NCBI GenBank assembly: GCA_024404915.1
Contig: JAKSPJ010000001.1
Span: forward strand, 62,001 to 126,000
Reading direction: 5' to 3'
DNA length: 64,000 bases
From: Oscillospiraceae bacterium
GTDB lineage: Bacteria > Bacillota > Clostridia > Oscillospirales > Ruminococcaceae
Positions 1 through 10,423 of the stretch are shown here, piece after piece. The notes below the pieces were generated by a model. It was given only the letters and a program-made list of their open reading frames with translations, was not told the DNA's origin and did no database searches. Within the stretch, counting starts at the first letter, position 1; each line of letters opens with the position of its first letter. The translations under genes were made by a program, and so were the position numbers.

Positions 1-786
1 ACCACGGCGAATAGCCTCCACGCAGCAGTCAATCTTCGGAATCATACCGCCGGAGATAATGCCCTGACGCTTCAGATTCTGTACTTCACTGATATTCACG
101 GAAGGAATCAGAGTCGAAGGATCATCCTTATCGTACAGCAGGCCTGCGATATCTGTCATGAGAATCAGGTTTTCTGCATTCAGCGCAGCTGCAATGGCTG
201 CTGCCGCAGTATCCGCATTCACATTGTACACCTGGCCATCCGGGCCGCAGGCAACAGTTGCAATAACCGGAACATAGCCATTGTCCAGGGCTGTGAGAAT
301 CGGCTTGGTGTTGATATTGGTGATTTCACCAACCAGACCCAGATCCGGCTTGGATTCCTTTTTGCGTGCCTGAATCAGTGCACCGTCAATACCGGAAAGA
401 CCGATTGCCTGACCGGAATGACGGGTCAGATGCGCAACCAGTTCCTTATTCACCTTGCCTGCCAGCACCATGCGAACCACATCAGCAGTGTCTGCATCGG
501 TATATCTCAGGCCGCCGATAAACTTGCTTTCAATGTTCAGACGCTTCAGCATATCGCTGATTTCCGGGCCGCCGCCGTGTACCAGAACAACACGGATGCC
601 CACCAGAGAAAGCAGGACGATATCGCTCATCACTGCTTCCTTCAGCAATTCGTTGGTCATGGCGTTGCCGCCGTATTTTACAACAATGACTTTCTGATTA
701 TAGCGCTGAATATAGGGCAGTGCATCAATCAGAACCTTGGAACGGATCTGTGTGGAGATATACTCCGGAATTTCCATATTATTCAT
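1..786 (-). CDS. argB: acetylglutamate kinase, 3' end outside window
   Basis: Phosphorylates N-acetylglutamate with ATP, the second step of cyclic arginine biosynthesis, in the cytoplasm. The reverse-strand protein starts MNNMEIPEYIS and has the amino-acid kinase signatures VIVVKYGGNAM near residue 33 and VVLVHGGGPEIS near residue 65, followed by SGIDGALIQA. About 262 codons are visible and the family is usually 290-300 residues, so only a short C-terminal piece is missing at the window edge. The start ATG at 784-786 follows AGGAG that lies across the argJ stop, so the two genes are probably translationally coupled. It is the last visible gene of the arg operon. Confidence 0.95.
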   Translation of the reverse strand, partial: MNNMEIPEYISTQIRSKVLIDALPYIQRYNQKVIVVKYGGNAMTNELLKEAVMSDIVLLSLVGIRVVLVHGGGPEISDMLKRLNIESKFIGGLRYTDADTADVVRMVLAGKVNKELVAHLTRHSGQAIGLSGIDGALIQARKKESKPDLGLVGEITNINTKPILTALDNGYVPVIATVACGPDGQVYNVNADTAAAAIAAALNAENLILMTDIAGLLYDKDDPSTLIPSVNISEVQNLKRQGIISGGMIPKIDCCVEAIRRG

Positions 787-801
787 AGCAGTATGCTCCT
801 C

Positions 802-2094
802 TCAGCTTCTGTAATCGCCGTTGATTTTTACATAATCATATGTAAGATCGCAGCCCCATGCACATGCAGCACATTCACCGCTGTGCAGATCAATAAGTAC
901 CTGGATTTCGTCTTCCAGCAAAACTTCCTTTGCCTTATCCTCAGAGAAAGGAACACCGAATCCTTTTTCAGCCACAGCAATTTCGCCCTTGGCAGATGCC
1001 ATTTTCACATCCACCTTGGAAATATCAAAAGAGCAGTCAGAATAGCCCATTGCACAGGCAATTCTGCCCCAGTTTGCATCTGCACCGAACATTGCTGCCT
1101 TAAAGAGACTGGAACAGATAATGCTCTTTGCAATGGTCTCCGCAGTCTCTTCTGATTCCGCACCGGAAACGATGCATTCAATCAGTTTTGTTGCGCCTTC
1201 GCCGTCAGCTGCACACATTCTTGCAAGATTCAGCATAATGGCATACAATGCGCCACGGAATACCAGATAATCCTCAGATTCCTTGGTAATCTCCGGGTTG
1301 CCCGCCATGCCGTTTGCCATAACGCAGACCATATCATTAGTGGACTGGTCGCCGTCTACGGAAACACGGTTCAGGGTGACTCTTACCACATCGGAAAGTG
1401 CCTGCTGAAGCATCGCACCGGAAATCGCACAGTCTGTGGTCAGGAATGTCAGGGTTGTTGCCATGTTCGGATGAATCATGCCGCTGCCTTTAAGCATACC
1501 GCCCAGTTTGCAGGTTTTTCCGCCCAGGGTAAAGGAAACTGCAATTTCCTTTTCACGTGTGTCAGTGGTCATAATAGCATGAACAGCCTCTGCATTGCCG
1601 TTGACGGAAAGGCCTTCTGCCAATGCAGGAACCGCAGCTGCAATGGGTTCGATGGGCAGAGTCTGTCCGATGACGCCTGTGGAAGCAACCACCACGTCCT
1701 CCGGAGAAATCTGCAGTGCGTCTGCAGCCAGCCGACACATCATTTCTGCCTTTTCCACACCGTCTGCATTGCAGGTGTTGGCGTTGACAGAGTTTACAAT
1801 AACAGCACGGGCTTTGCCGTTTTCCAGATGTTTCTTTGTCACCAGGATAGGCGCACCCTTGAATTTATTCTGTGTATATACAGCAGCAACGTTGCATTCC
1901 TGATCTGCTGCAATCATTGCAAGGTCATTCTTCTTGGGAGCGGTGCTGATGCCGTTTGCCTGATTATCCGGCTCGGAGGCCTCAGACAGCGCCTGATGCT
2001 TCAGACCGCAGCATACGCCATTTGCCTTGAAGCCCTTTGCTGCACAAACACCGCCGTCAACAAAAGTACAGCCTGGAAAGCTCTGCAATTTCAT
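802..2094 (-). CDS. argJ: bifunctional glutamate N-acetyltransferase / N-acetylglutamate synthase
   Basis: ArgJ moves acetyl from N-acetylornithine to glutamate, which recycles acetyl in the arginine pathway; many homologs also use acetyl-CoA. It is a 430-residue Ntn-type enzyme that cleaves itself before a threonine nucleophile. The site is visible as KGSGMIHPNMATTL at residues 202-215, with Thr213 as predicted nucleophile after Ala212. The residue after it is Thr rather than the usual Met. An extra stretch of about 20 residues lies near residues 33-54, between the GFKANGV motif and the DLAMIAAD strand, where most homologs have a short link. It sits 3 bp from argC and 15 bp from argB, so cotranscription is likely. 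Confidence 0.95.
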   Translation of the reverse strand: MKLQSFPGCTFVDGGVCAAKGFKANGVCCGLKHQALSEASEPDNQANGISTAPKKNDLAMIAADQECNVAAVYTQNKFKGAPILVTKKHLENGKARAVIVNSVNANTCNADGVEKAEMMCRLAADALQISPEDVVVASTGVIGQTLPIEPIAAAVPALAEGLSVNGNAEAVHAIMTTDTREKEIAVSFTLGGKTCKLGGMLKGSGMIHPNMATTLTFLTTDCAISGAMLQQALSDVVRVTLNRVSVDGDQSTNDMVCVMANGMAGNPEITKESEDYLVFRGALYAIMLNLARMCAADGEGATKLIECIVSGAESEETAETIAKSIICSSLFKAAMFGADANWGRIACAMGYSDCSFDISKVDVKMASAKGEIAVAEKGFGVPFSEDKAKEVLLEDEIQVLIDLHSGECAACAWGCDLTYDYVKINGDYRS

Positions 2095-2097
2095 AGA

Positions 2098-3057
2098 TTA
2101 CTCCTTTCCAACGAGGCCGGTTTCTTCCGGCATATTTGTCATGATATTGAAGCACTGCAATGCTGCACCGGAAGCACCTTTGCCCAGATTGTCCAGGCGT
2201 GCAGCCAGCAGAATGCGGTCATCGTTTCCGCAAACAAAAATCTCCAGCAGATTGGTTCCGGCCAGTGTGTTGGCAGGCAGGAAACCGTTTTCAAGCACAT
2301 CTGCACCCTGAAGCGCACGAACCTTCACAAACTGCTGACCTTCATAGTGCTTTGAGAACATGGCATGAATTTCCTCGATGCCCGGTGTGCCATTCAGCAG
2401 ACGTCTGTGAAGCGGTACAGATACCACCATGCCTGCGTAATAGTCGCAGACCAGCGGATTAAAGACCGGCGGAAAATCCAGACCGGAAACCTTCTGCATC
2501 TCCGGCAGATGCTTGTGAGTAAGACCCAGTGCATACTGGCGGGGGGAGTAAAAGTCAGCCGGCTTTTCATCGGACTCATATACAGCAATTGCACCCTTTC
2601 CTGCGCCGCTGTATCCGGAGACTGCGTGACATGTCAGTGGATAATCAGAGGGCAGAATGCCGCTGCTGACCATCGGATAAACGATGGATGCAAAGCCTGA
2701 GGCATAGCAGCCCGGAACAGCCACTCTGGCTGCCTTCTCAATCTTTTCACGGTGTGCCGCAGAAAGCTCCGGGAAACCGTAAGCCCAGTCGGGATTGGTA
2801 CGGTGTGCCGTAGAGGCATCAATAATTCGTGTGTCTGGATTCTCCACAAATGAGACAGCCTCAATGGATGCCGCATCCGGCAGACACAGGAATGTCACGT
2901 CGGAAGCGTTAATCATCTTTGCACGTTCTGCGTTGTCTCTGTGCTTTGCGGGGTCTATTTCCAGCAATTCCACATCCGGTCTGTCCTTGATGCGGTCATA
3001 CAGTTTCAAACCGGTGGTGCCGGCCTGTCCATCAATATACACCTTTGTAGTTTTCAT
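2098..3057 (-). CDS. argC: N-acetyl-gamma-glutamyl-phosphate reductase, short type
   Basis: NADPH-dependent reduction of N-acetylglutamyl phosphate to the semialdehyde, third arginine step. The protein is 319 residues from MKTTKVYIDGQAGTTG, with the Rossmann loop at the very N-terminus and the catalytic cysteine in VPGCYASG (Cys117). The length and the IDGQAGTTG start fit the shorter (type 2) ArgC group. I chose the ATG at 3055-3057 over an open frame that runs further upstream, because the family motif begins there. The upstream extension would overlap the small membrane ORF fully. The gene overlaps the end of that ORF by 26 bp. Confidence 0.93.
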   Translation of the reverse strand: MKTTKVYIDGQAGTTGLKLYDRIKDRPDVELLEIDPAKHRDNAERAKMINASDVTFLCLPDAASIEAVSFVENPDTRIIDASTAHRTNPDWAYGFPELSAAHREKIEKAARVAVPGCYASGFASIVYPMVSSGILPSDYPLTCHAVSGYSGAGKGAIAVYESDEKPADFYSPRQYALGLTHKHLPEMQKVSGLDFPPVFNPLVCDYYAGMVVSVPLHRRLLNGTPGIEEIHAMFSKHYEGQQFVKVRALQGADVLENGFLPANTLAGTNLLEIFVCGNDDRILLAARLDNLGKGASGAALQCFNIMTNMPEETGLVGKE

Positions 3058-3261
3058 TTTCTTCGTCCTCTCGCTTCTTCTTAGCAGCACGGTAAAAATG
3101 CCGCAGATTCCATGCGCCTGCCGCCGCCAGAACGGCAATGACCCATATCTGAGATACCAGCAGACTGGAATCCGGAAATTTCAGAATCAAAATCAGCTGA
3201 CCTGCCAGCCATATGACAAATGCAACCAATGTGGAAAGAAAAATGTAGCGTAAACGCCCTT

Positions 3262-3265
<4 letters not shown>
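3032..3265 (-). CDS. small two-helix membrane protein inside the arg operon
   Basis: I do not recognise a family. The 77-residue protein has two predicted membrane helices (about residues 8-29 and 38-55) and a strongly charged tail with KKKREDEENEN. Its ATG overlaps the argH stop codon in an ATGA arrangement and its end overlaps argC by 26 bp, so it is embedded in the arginine operon on both sides. A role in arginine metabolism or transport cannot be read from the sequence. The tight coupling is the main evidence that it is translated. Confidence 0.65.
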
Positions 3266-4647
<1,382 letters not shown>

Positions 4648-4706
4648 ATCAGGAACCCATCCTTCCGATTTAATAGTTTTTTGAATTGATTACTATAAAC
4701 AGAGTA

Positions 4707-4730
4707 GGACGGCCTTGAAAAAAGCCGCCC
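4707..4730 (-). other. hairpin in the argG-argH spacer
   Basis: On the minus strand GGGCGGC pairs with GCCGTCC around a loop containing six T residues. No T tract follows the stem. It is therefore more likely an mRNA-processing or stability element than a terminator between argG and argH. Confidence 0.4.
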
Positions 4731-4760
4731 AGTTCTCTGTCAATGCGTCGTTGATAATAA

Positions 4761-5993
4761 TCAGCCGTTGCGCTTCTGATCCAGCTTTGCCTTTACCTTG
4801 ATCGGCAGACCAAAGAGGTTGATGAATCCTGCGCTGTCCTTCTGATCGTAAACCTGATCCTCATCAAAGGTTGCAACTTCCTCATCATAGAGAGTATCAG
4901 GAGAAGTGATTCCGGCAGTGATGATATTGCCCTTATAGAGCTTCAGCTTCACGGTACCGTTTACAGTACGCTGTGTGCTGTCAATAAATGCATCCATTGC
5001 TTCACGAAGCGGAGTGAACCACTGACCGTTGTAAACGATATCAGCATACTGAATAGCAAGCTGCTGCTTTACTCTTGCAGTTGCCTTGTCAATAGTGATA
5101 GTCTCCAGTGCATCGTGTGCATAGTAGAGAATGGTGCCGCCGGGAGTTTCATAAACACCACGGCTCTTCATGCCAACCAGACGGTTCTCCACGATGTCAG
5201 CGATACCGATACCATTTGCACCGCCCAGCTCATTCAGCTTGCGGACAATATCGCTGCCCTTCATCTTTACGCCGTCGATTGCAACTGCTACGCCCTTTTC
5301 AAATTCGATAGAAACATATGTCGGCTGATCCGGTGCCTGCTCAGGAGAAACACCCAGTTCCAGGAAGCCCGGCTTGTTATACTGCGGCTCATTTGCCGGA
5401 TCCTCAAGATCCAGACCTTCGTGAGAAATATGCCAGAGGTTCTTGTCCTTGGAGTAGTTGGTTTCACGGGAAATCTTCAGCGGAATCTGATGTGCCTCTG
5501 CGTAATCGATTTCCTCGTCACGGGACTTGATATCCCAGATTCTCCAGGGAGCAATGATCTGCATATCCGGGCAGAATGCCTTAATGGTCAGCTCAAAACG
5601 CACCTGGTCATTACCCTTGCCTGTGCAGCCGTGGCAGATTGCATCTGCGCCTTCCTTGATTGCGATTTCAGCAATACGCTTTGCAATAATCGGACGAGCA
5701 AAAGAAGTACCCAGCAGATACTTACCCTCGTAAACAGCACCCGCCTTCACAGTGGGGAATACATAGTTGTCGATGAATTCATCGGTCAGATCCTCAATGT
5801 ACAGCTTGGAAGCACCGGTCTTGATTGCTTTTTCTTCCAGGCCATCCAGCTCTGTGCCCTGTCCGACATCGCCGGAAACTGCAATCACTTCGCAGCCCGG
5901 ATATGTTTCGTGGAGCCACGGAATAATAATAGAGGTGTCGAGACCACCGGAATATGCAAGAACGATTTTCTTTGGAGTTTTCATTTCAGCCAT
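4761..5993 (-). CDS. argG: argininosuccinate synthase
   Basis: ATP-dependent condensation of citrulline and aspartate to argininosuccinate. The 410-residue protein has the N-type ATP pyrophosphatase P-loop AYSGGLDTS near residues 13-21 and the [13 protein letters not shown] segment near residues 120-132. It is the first gene of the minus-strand arg operon. Upstream are a TTGACA/TATAAT promoter (6045-6072) and a 25-bp ARG-box-like palindrome (6090-6114), which suggests arginine repression of the whole cluster. The order argG-argH-argC-argJ-argB covers most of the pathway; argD and argF may lie beyond the left edge. Confidence 0.97.
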   Translation of the reverse strand: MAEMKTPKKIVLAYSGGLDTSIIIPWLHETYPGCEVIAVSGDVGQGTELDGLEEKAIKTGASKLYIEDLTDEFIDNYVFPTVKAGAVYEGKYLLGTSFARPIIAKRIAEIAIKEGADAICHGCTGKGNDQVRFELTIKAFCPDMQIIAPWRIWDIKSRDEEIDYAEAHQIPLKISRETNYSKDKNLWHISHEGLDLEDPANEPQYNKPGFLELGVSPEQAPDQPTYVSIEFEKGVAVAIDGVKMKGSDIVRKLNELGGANGIGIADIVENRLVGMKSRGVYETPGGTILYYAHDALETITIDKATARVKQQLAIQYADIVYNGQWFTPLREAMDAFIDSTQRTVNGTVKLKLYKGNIITAGITSPDTLYDEEVATFDEDQVYDQKDSAGFINLFGLPIKVKAKLDQKRNG

Positions 5994-6044
5994 GATAATT
6001 TCCTTTCTGACAAAGATTTTCTTTGTCGTTAAATTTCATTTACC

Positions 6045-6072
6045 ATTATACTCTATATTTATATTTTGTCAA
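6045..6072 (-). promoter_or_regulatory. argG promoter
   Basis: On the minus strand the -35 is TTGACA (6067-6072) and the -10 is TATAAT (6045-6050), with a 16-bp spacer. It lies about 50 bp upstream of the argG start. Confidence 0.8.
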
Positions 6073-6089
6073 GTACATTTCTGCAATTT

Positions 6090-6146
6090 CATGAATAATT
6101 CAAGAATATTCATGTATATTATACATAATTTCCTGCATATTATGCA
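6090..6146 (-). promoter_or_regulatory. ARG-box-like operator with two further palindromes
   Basis: Positions 6090-6114 form a near-perfect inverted repeat, with CATGAATA at one end and TATTCATG at the other. This is close to the known ArgR/AhrC half-site TGAATA..TATTCA. Two more AT-rich palindromes follow at 6112-6126 (ATGTATA, one base, TATACAT) and 6134-6146 (TGCATA, one base, TATGCA). The array starts 17 bp upstream of the argG -35 and ends just before the stop codon of the CAP gene. Binding by an arginine repressor is inferred. Confidence 0.65.
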
Positions 6147-6147
6147 T

Positions 6148-7251
6148 TTAGCCAATATAATCCTGCGTGCCAAAGAAATGATACACAGATTTTGCAGTAT
6201 AGGCAAAGCCGACACCGATGGAGTTGTATTCATACTCCATGCTGAGAATGTTGCTGCGGTGCCCACCGGAATTGTACCACAAATCCATTGCATCAAAGGC
6301 AGTAGAATCACCTGCACAGACATTTTCGCCATAGGAGCTGAAAACAGCACCCGCCCGCTTCAGCCGCTGTACGGCGGAAGTGCCATCCGAGCCGGTATGG
6401 CTCATGGTATCAGTACTTGCCATATCCTTGCTGTGAGCCAGTGCCGCTTCCGCAAGGGCAGCATCCCACTGCAGCATAGATTTGCCATTCAGCTTACGCA
6501 AACCGTTTGTAATATAGAAGCTCAGCTTTGAGAAGGCAGATAAATCCGTCAGGTCAGCCGCATACATGAAGGATGGTGAAATGCTTGGGTCATATATCAG
6601 GGCAGCATACATTGCATTATTTTTAAAAGAATCCCAGTATTCTGCCTTGCGGTATCCGTCAGGCTCTGTGCAGGCGGAGCAAATCTGATAGTAGCCCATA
6701 ATTCTGCCGCCGCTGGAAAGCGCAATGGTGAGATTGGGAGACTGTGTCAGATAGACAGAATAAGTAATATCATAGTTTCTGCCTCTGCTGCTGCAGCTGA
6801 CAGTAAATTCATCATCGCTCTGCATTTCCAGTGCGGATGTCGGCACCCCCAGAGGCAGTTTTCTGTTGTCAGCCACAAACACTGCTGTCGTGGTGGTTGT
6901 GGTGGTTACTGTGGTAGTTGTGCTGGTAATCGTGGTGGTATAATACGCAGGAGACATCAGATTGATATTACGGGTGATATGTTTCAGAACAAGAATCACA
7001 TCCTGCAGATCAATTACCTGATTACGGTCAGCATCCGCATTTTCAAAGGAGATTGCCGCATCGGCATTTTCCGCAATGAATCTGGAAATCAGAACACCGT
7101 CTGAAATGTCAATTACGCCGTCCTGATTGGCATCTCCCAGCAAAAGCGCCTCTGCCGAAGTCCGTGGAGCCAGGAGAAATACTGATGCAGTCACCATACA
7201 TGCAAACAGAATCAGTGCCGCATAGCTGAGTTTGCTAACTATTTTTTCCAT
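6148..7251 (-). CDS. secreted CAP/SCP-domain protein with N-terminal dockerin
   Basis: An exported 367-residue protein: signal peptide or anchor about residues 8-33, dockerin 38-95 (GDANQDGVIDISDGV and ADADRNQVIDLQDV calcium loops), Thr-rich linker 103-122, an unassigned middle region, and a C-terminal CAP (cysteine-rich/antigen 5/PR-1) domain about 240-367. CAP motifs are visible: HTGSDG near 285, GEN at 308-310 and GHRSNIL at 330-336. The dockerin would dock it to a cohesin scaffold. CAP proteins have mixed functions and the substrate here is unknown. The start ATG at 7249-7251 follows AGAAGGGA; a longer in-frame extension has no such site. The dockerin is N-terminal, which is unusual. Confidence 0.9.
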   Translation of the reverse strand: MEKIVSKLSYAALILFACMVTASVFLLAPRTSAEALLLGDANQDGVIDISDGVLISRFIAENADAAISFENADADRNQVIDLQDVILVLKHITRNINLMSPAYYTTTITSTTTTVTTTTTTTAVFVADNRKLPLGVPTSALEMQSDDEFTVSCSSRGRNYDITYSVYLTQSPNLTIALSSGGRIMGYYQICSACTEPDGYRKAEYWDSFKNNAMYAALIYDPSISPSFMYAADLTDLSAFSKLSFYITNGLRKLNGKSMLQWDAALAEAALAHSKDMASTDTMSHTGSDGTSAVQRLKRAGAVFSSYGENVCAGDSTAFDAMDLWYNSGGHRSNILSMEYEYNSIGVGFAYTAKSVYHFFGTQDYIG

Positions 7252-7298
7252 AAAATCATTCCCTTCTGATATTTCCGGACAAATTGGATAACGTCTAT

Positions 7299-7327
7299 AT
7301 CTTAACATATTTTTCTTTGCATGTCAA
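7299..7327 (-). promoter_or_regulatory. promoter of the dockerin-CAP gene
   Basis: The minus strand has -35 TTGACA (7322-7327), a 17-bp spacer and -10 TAAGAT (7299-7304), about 48 bp upstream of the start codon. Confidence 0.65.
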
Positions 7328-7378
7328 CAGTCTGAATCAATAATTATTAATTGTTTGCCCGACTTGGAAACAGTATAT

Positions 7379-7410
7379 AAAAAGCACCATCTTTTACGAT
7401 GGTGCTTTTT
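7379..7410 (-). terminator. terminator after the pectate lyase gene
   Basis: A 13-bp stem (AAAAAGCACCATC with GATGGTGCTTTTT) surrounds a 6-nt loop, with a T tract on the minus strand. It starts a few bases after the pectate lyase stop and is bidirectional in form. Confidence 0.9.
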
Positions 7411-7416
7411 CCTGAT

Positions 7417-10188
7417 TCAGTTATAAAAGACGATTCGCTTCAGCAGGGTTAAATCTGCTGCCGTAATCTTCTGGTCATCGTTCAGATCAGCCGCTTTCGG
7501 ATTCGGCAGCTCCGTTTCAGGGATGCCGCAAAGCCATTTCTGCAGCAAAACCGCATCAGCAGCAGAGCACACGCCATCCAGGTTGATATCTCCTGCTGCG
7601 GGCATCTCAGGAAGCTTTTCCGTCAGCAGTTTCCAATTCTGGCAGGTACTGCCTGTCATCGTCCACTGCTGAATGTTTGCACCCATTTTCGTAGAGGCAG
7701 CATCCACTTCCACATATTCCGTCATTTGCGAATCCACATTATAAATGACATAAGTTCCATCCGGCTTTTTGCTGAAGCGGAAAGTATCGCAAACGGTATT
7801 CCCGGCATCTGCAATTTCCAGATTTCCGCCGTTCTCGTTCTTGGTAATGTTCAGCATATAGCTGCTGTCTTCCAACGAAATAATCCGATAGTCGTTTGCA
7901 TTGCCAACCTGTTCCAGATACCATTTCTGGCAATTAAGACCATTGCTTTCCCATTGCCGCACATTTGTGTGATTTTTCATATCTGCATTTTCAATATCCA
8001 TCACATAACCTGAGTTCGCATTCTCAAATGTATATGCAAGGGAAGTGTCCATAGAACAGCCGGGGTCAATCGCCTCTTCCAGGAACCAGTTCTGACAATC
8101 AGAACCGTTCACAGACCACTGCTGAATATTTGCGCCGGAGGAAAGAGATGCATCCTGCACCTCAACTGCCGATTTTCCGGAAGAAATCTTCGTCAGAATC
8201 TTGTAGGAACCATCTTCATTTTCCGTCAGCATATACTGCTGCTGGCTGCCGCCATTCCATTGATATAAATCCATATTTGTACCGTCTGCGGTTTTCTTGC
8301 CTTCCACATCCAATGCATAAGAAGCACCGTCGCCGACGCAGCTGATGATGTAATAATAGCCTTCTCCCGCAGAATACATCTTCCAGATGTCATGCGCAGA
8401 TTCCGCATCGGAACCCCACTGCTGGATGTTGGCATTATTCTTTGCTGCCGCATCTTCAACCTGCATATACAGCCCGGACTTTGCATTTCTGAAACGGAAT
8501 GAAGCACCTTCCTGGAAGGAGGCGGCAGAGGGACCGAAGGAGGCAGATGGAGATTCTGTAAATCCGGCGCTGGGAATGCCCGCAGAACGATAGCCGATAT
8601 AATTCATTTTGCTCCTGTCATTCTGACAGCCGCTATAGGTTGTGCAGTATCCCTTTGTCTCATTTGCAGAAAGAATCGCATATTTGTAATTGCTGGAGGG
8701 ACGCCATGTATTCGCAACAGAAAGGCTGGGATTGTTCTGGGTACCCTGTCCCTGCACAGTACGGCTGCACTTACTGAAAATGGAACCGCTTTCAGAATAT
8801 GCACCTGCGTGAGAAATGGAATTCCAGTCGCAGATGACATTGCCGCCATTTTCATACACGCAGTTTTCGGCATGAATTTTGCAGGCAGAATGAACAGTAT
8901 ACGCCATGCTGAACTGGTTAACATAGTTATTCATGGAATGGAAATAGCCATATCGCATCAGGCCGGGGGCTCTTGTCAGCGTCTTATCAAACTGATTGCC
9001 CATAATGGACATTCTCGGATAATTGTTATAAGTCTGATAATCGCTTTCTTTATCATCCGGATAGCCAAGAATCAGACCGTATTCGTGAAGACCGAAGCTG
9101 GAGTTGGATACGGTGCAGTAATCCGCATCATAGCAGCATGCAAAAAATTTGTCGTAGTCAGGCAGGCCGGTGGAAGCCTTATTATAATCAGCGTGGCCTG
9201 TGAAGGTACAGTGGTCTACCCACAGATTTTTGCCCGAACCGAAATATACAACAATCGAGTCATTGCCGTTGGATTCCTTATCATGCTGAAGGTCAAAATT
9301 CTTGATAATGATATTGTCGCCTGTGCCTTTTCCGGAAGCCGTACAGAACTGCACATTATACAATGTATGTGCATTGTAGCTGCCGATAATGGTTTTATTA
9401 TTATGAACGTAAATTCTGCCGTCCGGGCAGTAATATCTGCCGCTGGAATCTTTCTGAAGGCTGGAAACCTTCATATCCGCAGAAACAACAATCGTGTATG
9501 GTTTATCGTCTGAGGCGTATTTTTGCAGGTCTTTGAAATTGTTGACCTCCACCAGCTCACCAAACAGACCGCCGATATCTGCAGCTTTGACCTTGCCGGT
9601 ATTATCATTTTCACAGTAGCCTGCAAAGCCCTGCAATCCGTCACAGTTCAGCAGCCAGAGCTGATTGTCCGCACCAGAGTAGGAAGAAAGCGTCATGCCG
9701 CCTGCAGTCTGTGTCAGTGCAAGAGAAGTATCAGCATAGTTGACAATCTTATAATACAGCCCGTTTCCCAGGCTGTCCTTCTGTACAGGAATCACATACC
9801 AGTGCTGGGTTTTGTGAGACTCGCTGCCATACAGAATGACGTTATTGCCGGCGGTCACACGGTAATTGTCAGGGGTAATCAGTCTGCCGGATTCCGCATT
9901 GGTGATTTTGAAAAATGTACCGTTGCTGTCTGTGCCAACACGGTCAAAGCGCCATGTGCCTGAAAAAGTACCGCCCAGTCCACTCATTTTCAGAGCAGCT
10001 CCGTCTGAAGCGGCGGTTTCACTTAATACGGAAGAATTATCTTTGGCAGCAATGTGCATCAGCTGCGGCGGATAGTCTGTGGAAACAGCAGAGACAGACT
10101 GCATGGGAACAGCACTCAGGGGAATGAGCACTGATACAGCAGCAGACAAAGCAGTCACTGCAGATACAATACGCTTGCATTTTTTCAT
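7417..10188 (-). CDS. secreted pectate lyase (PL1) with ricin-type lectin modules and dockerin
   Basis: A 923-residue extracellular enzyme predicted to cleave polygalacturonan by beta-elimination. Order: signal peptide 1-35; ricin-like beta-trefoil about 40-185; right-handed beta-helix PL1 domain about 200-535; two further ricin-type modules about 560-705 and 715-855, each with QQW or RQW repeats; dockerin 865-923. PL1 motifs seen are WVDHCTF (323-329) and RAPGLMRYGYFHSMNNY (406-422), which includes the region of the catalytic arginine. The dockerin loops are DINLDGVCSAAD and DLNDDQKITAAD. This dockerin differs from the SDAVLLARFLAED type in the GH26 and CotH proteins. It has its own promoter and terminator. 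Confidence 0.93.
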   Translation of the reverse strand: MKKCKRIVSAVTALSAAVSVLIPLSAVPMQSVSAVSTDYPPQLMHIAAKDNSSVLSETAASDGAALKMSGLGGTFSGTWRFDRVGTDSNGTFFKITNAESGRLITPDNYRVTAGNNVILYGSESHKTQHWYVIPVQKDSLGNGLYYKIVNYADTSLALTQTAGGMTLSSYSGADNQLWLLNCDGLQGFAGYCENDNTGKVKAADIGGLFGELVEVNNFKDLQKYASDDKPYTIVVSADMKVSSLQKDSSGRYYCPDGRIYVHNNKTIIGSYNAHTLYNVQFCTASGKGTGDNIIIKNFDLQHDKESNGNDSIVVYFGSGKNLWVDHCTFTGHADYNKASTGLPDYDKFFACCYDADYCTVSNSSFGLHEYGLILGYPDDKESDYQTYNNYPRMSIMGNQFDKTLTRAPGLMRYGYFHSMNNYVNQFSMAYTVHSACKIHAENCVYENGGNVICDWNSISHAGAYSESGSIFSKCSRTVQGQGTQNNPSLSVANTWRPSSNYKYAILSANETKGYCTTYSGCQNDRSKMNYIGYRSAGIPSAGFTESPSASFGPSAASFQEGASFRFRNAKSGLYMQVEDAAAKNNANIQQWGSDAESAHDIWKMYSAGEGYYYIISCVGDGASYALDVEGKKTADGTNMDLYQWNGGSQQQYMLTENEDGSYKILTKISSGKSAVEVQDASLSSGANIQQWSVNGSDCQNWFLEEAIDPGCSMDTSLAYTFENANSGYVMDIENADMKNHTNVRQWESNGLNCQKWYLEQVGNANDYRIISLEDSSYMLNITKNENGGNLEIADAGNTVCDTFRFSKKPDGTYVIYNVDSQMTEYVEVDAASTKMGANIQQWTMTGSTCQNWKLLTEKLPEMPAAGDINLDGVCSAADAVLLQKWLCGIPETELPNPKAADLNDDQKITAADLTLLKRIVFYN

Positions 10189-10225
10189 AAGGGAACCTCC
10201 TGTTATATATTACATCTATGATGCT

Positions 10226-10255
10226 ATTGTATCATTCTTTGAATTGAAAAGTCAA
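10226..10255 (-). promoter_or_regulatory. promoter of the pectate lyase gene
   Basis: The minus strand has -35 TTGACT (10250-10255), an 18-bp spacer and -10 TACAAT (10226-10231). An AGGAGG site follows just before the ATG at 10188. Confidence 0.65.
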
Positions 10256-10383
10256 TAATTTATTATCACCTGTCAGTGTACATTTTCACTATGTGGCGCA
10301 CAAGAATCATGGTGTATCACAAGAATCTTCCCCCAATAAAAATTCCTGTATTTAGCTGTGTGCATATTTTTTTCAAAAATAGC

Positions 10384-10412
10384 TTGACAAACGAAACAGA
10401 ATGTGCTATAAT
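10384..10412 (+). promoter_or_regulatory. promoter of rplJ-rplL
   Basis: Consensus TTGACA (10384-10389) and TATAAT (10407-10412) are separated by 17 bp. They drive the structured L10 leader and are divergent from the pectate lyase promoter. Between the two promoters (10256-10383) I see nothing else recognisable. Confidence 0.9.
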
Positions 10413-10423
10413 ATAAAGGCTTG

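Noticed and set aside
418-2355. Long open frames antisense to argB, argJ and argC
   Set aside because: They lack ribosome sites and family motifs and lie opposite clear enzymes whose codon bias opens the reverse frame.
4707-4730. Intrinsic terminator between argG and argH
   Set aside because: The hairpin has no T tract after it on the minus strand; the T residues are in the loop.
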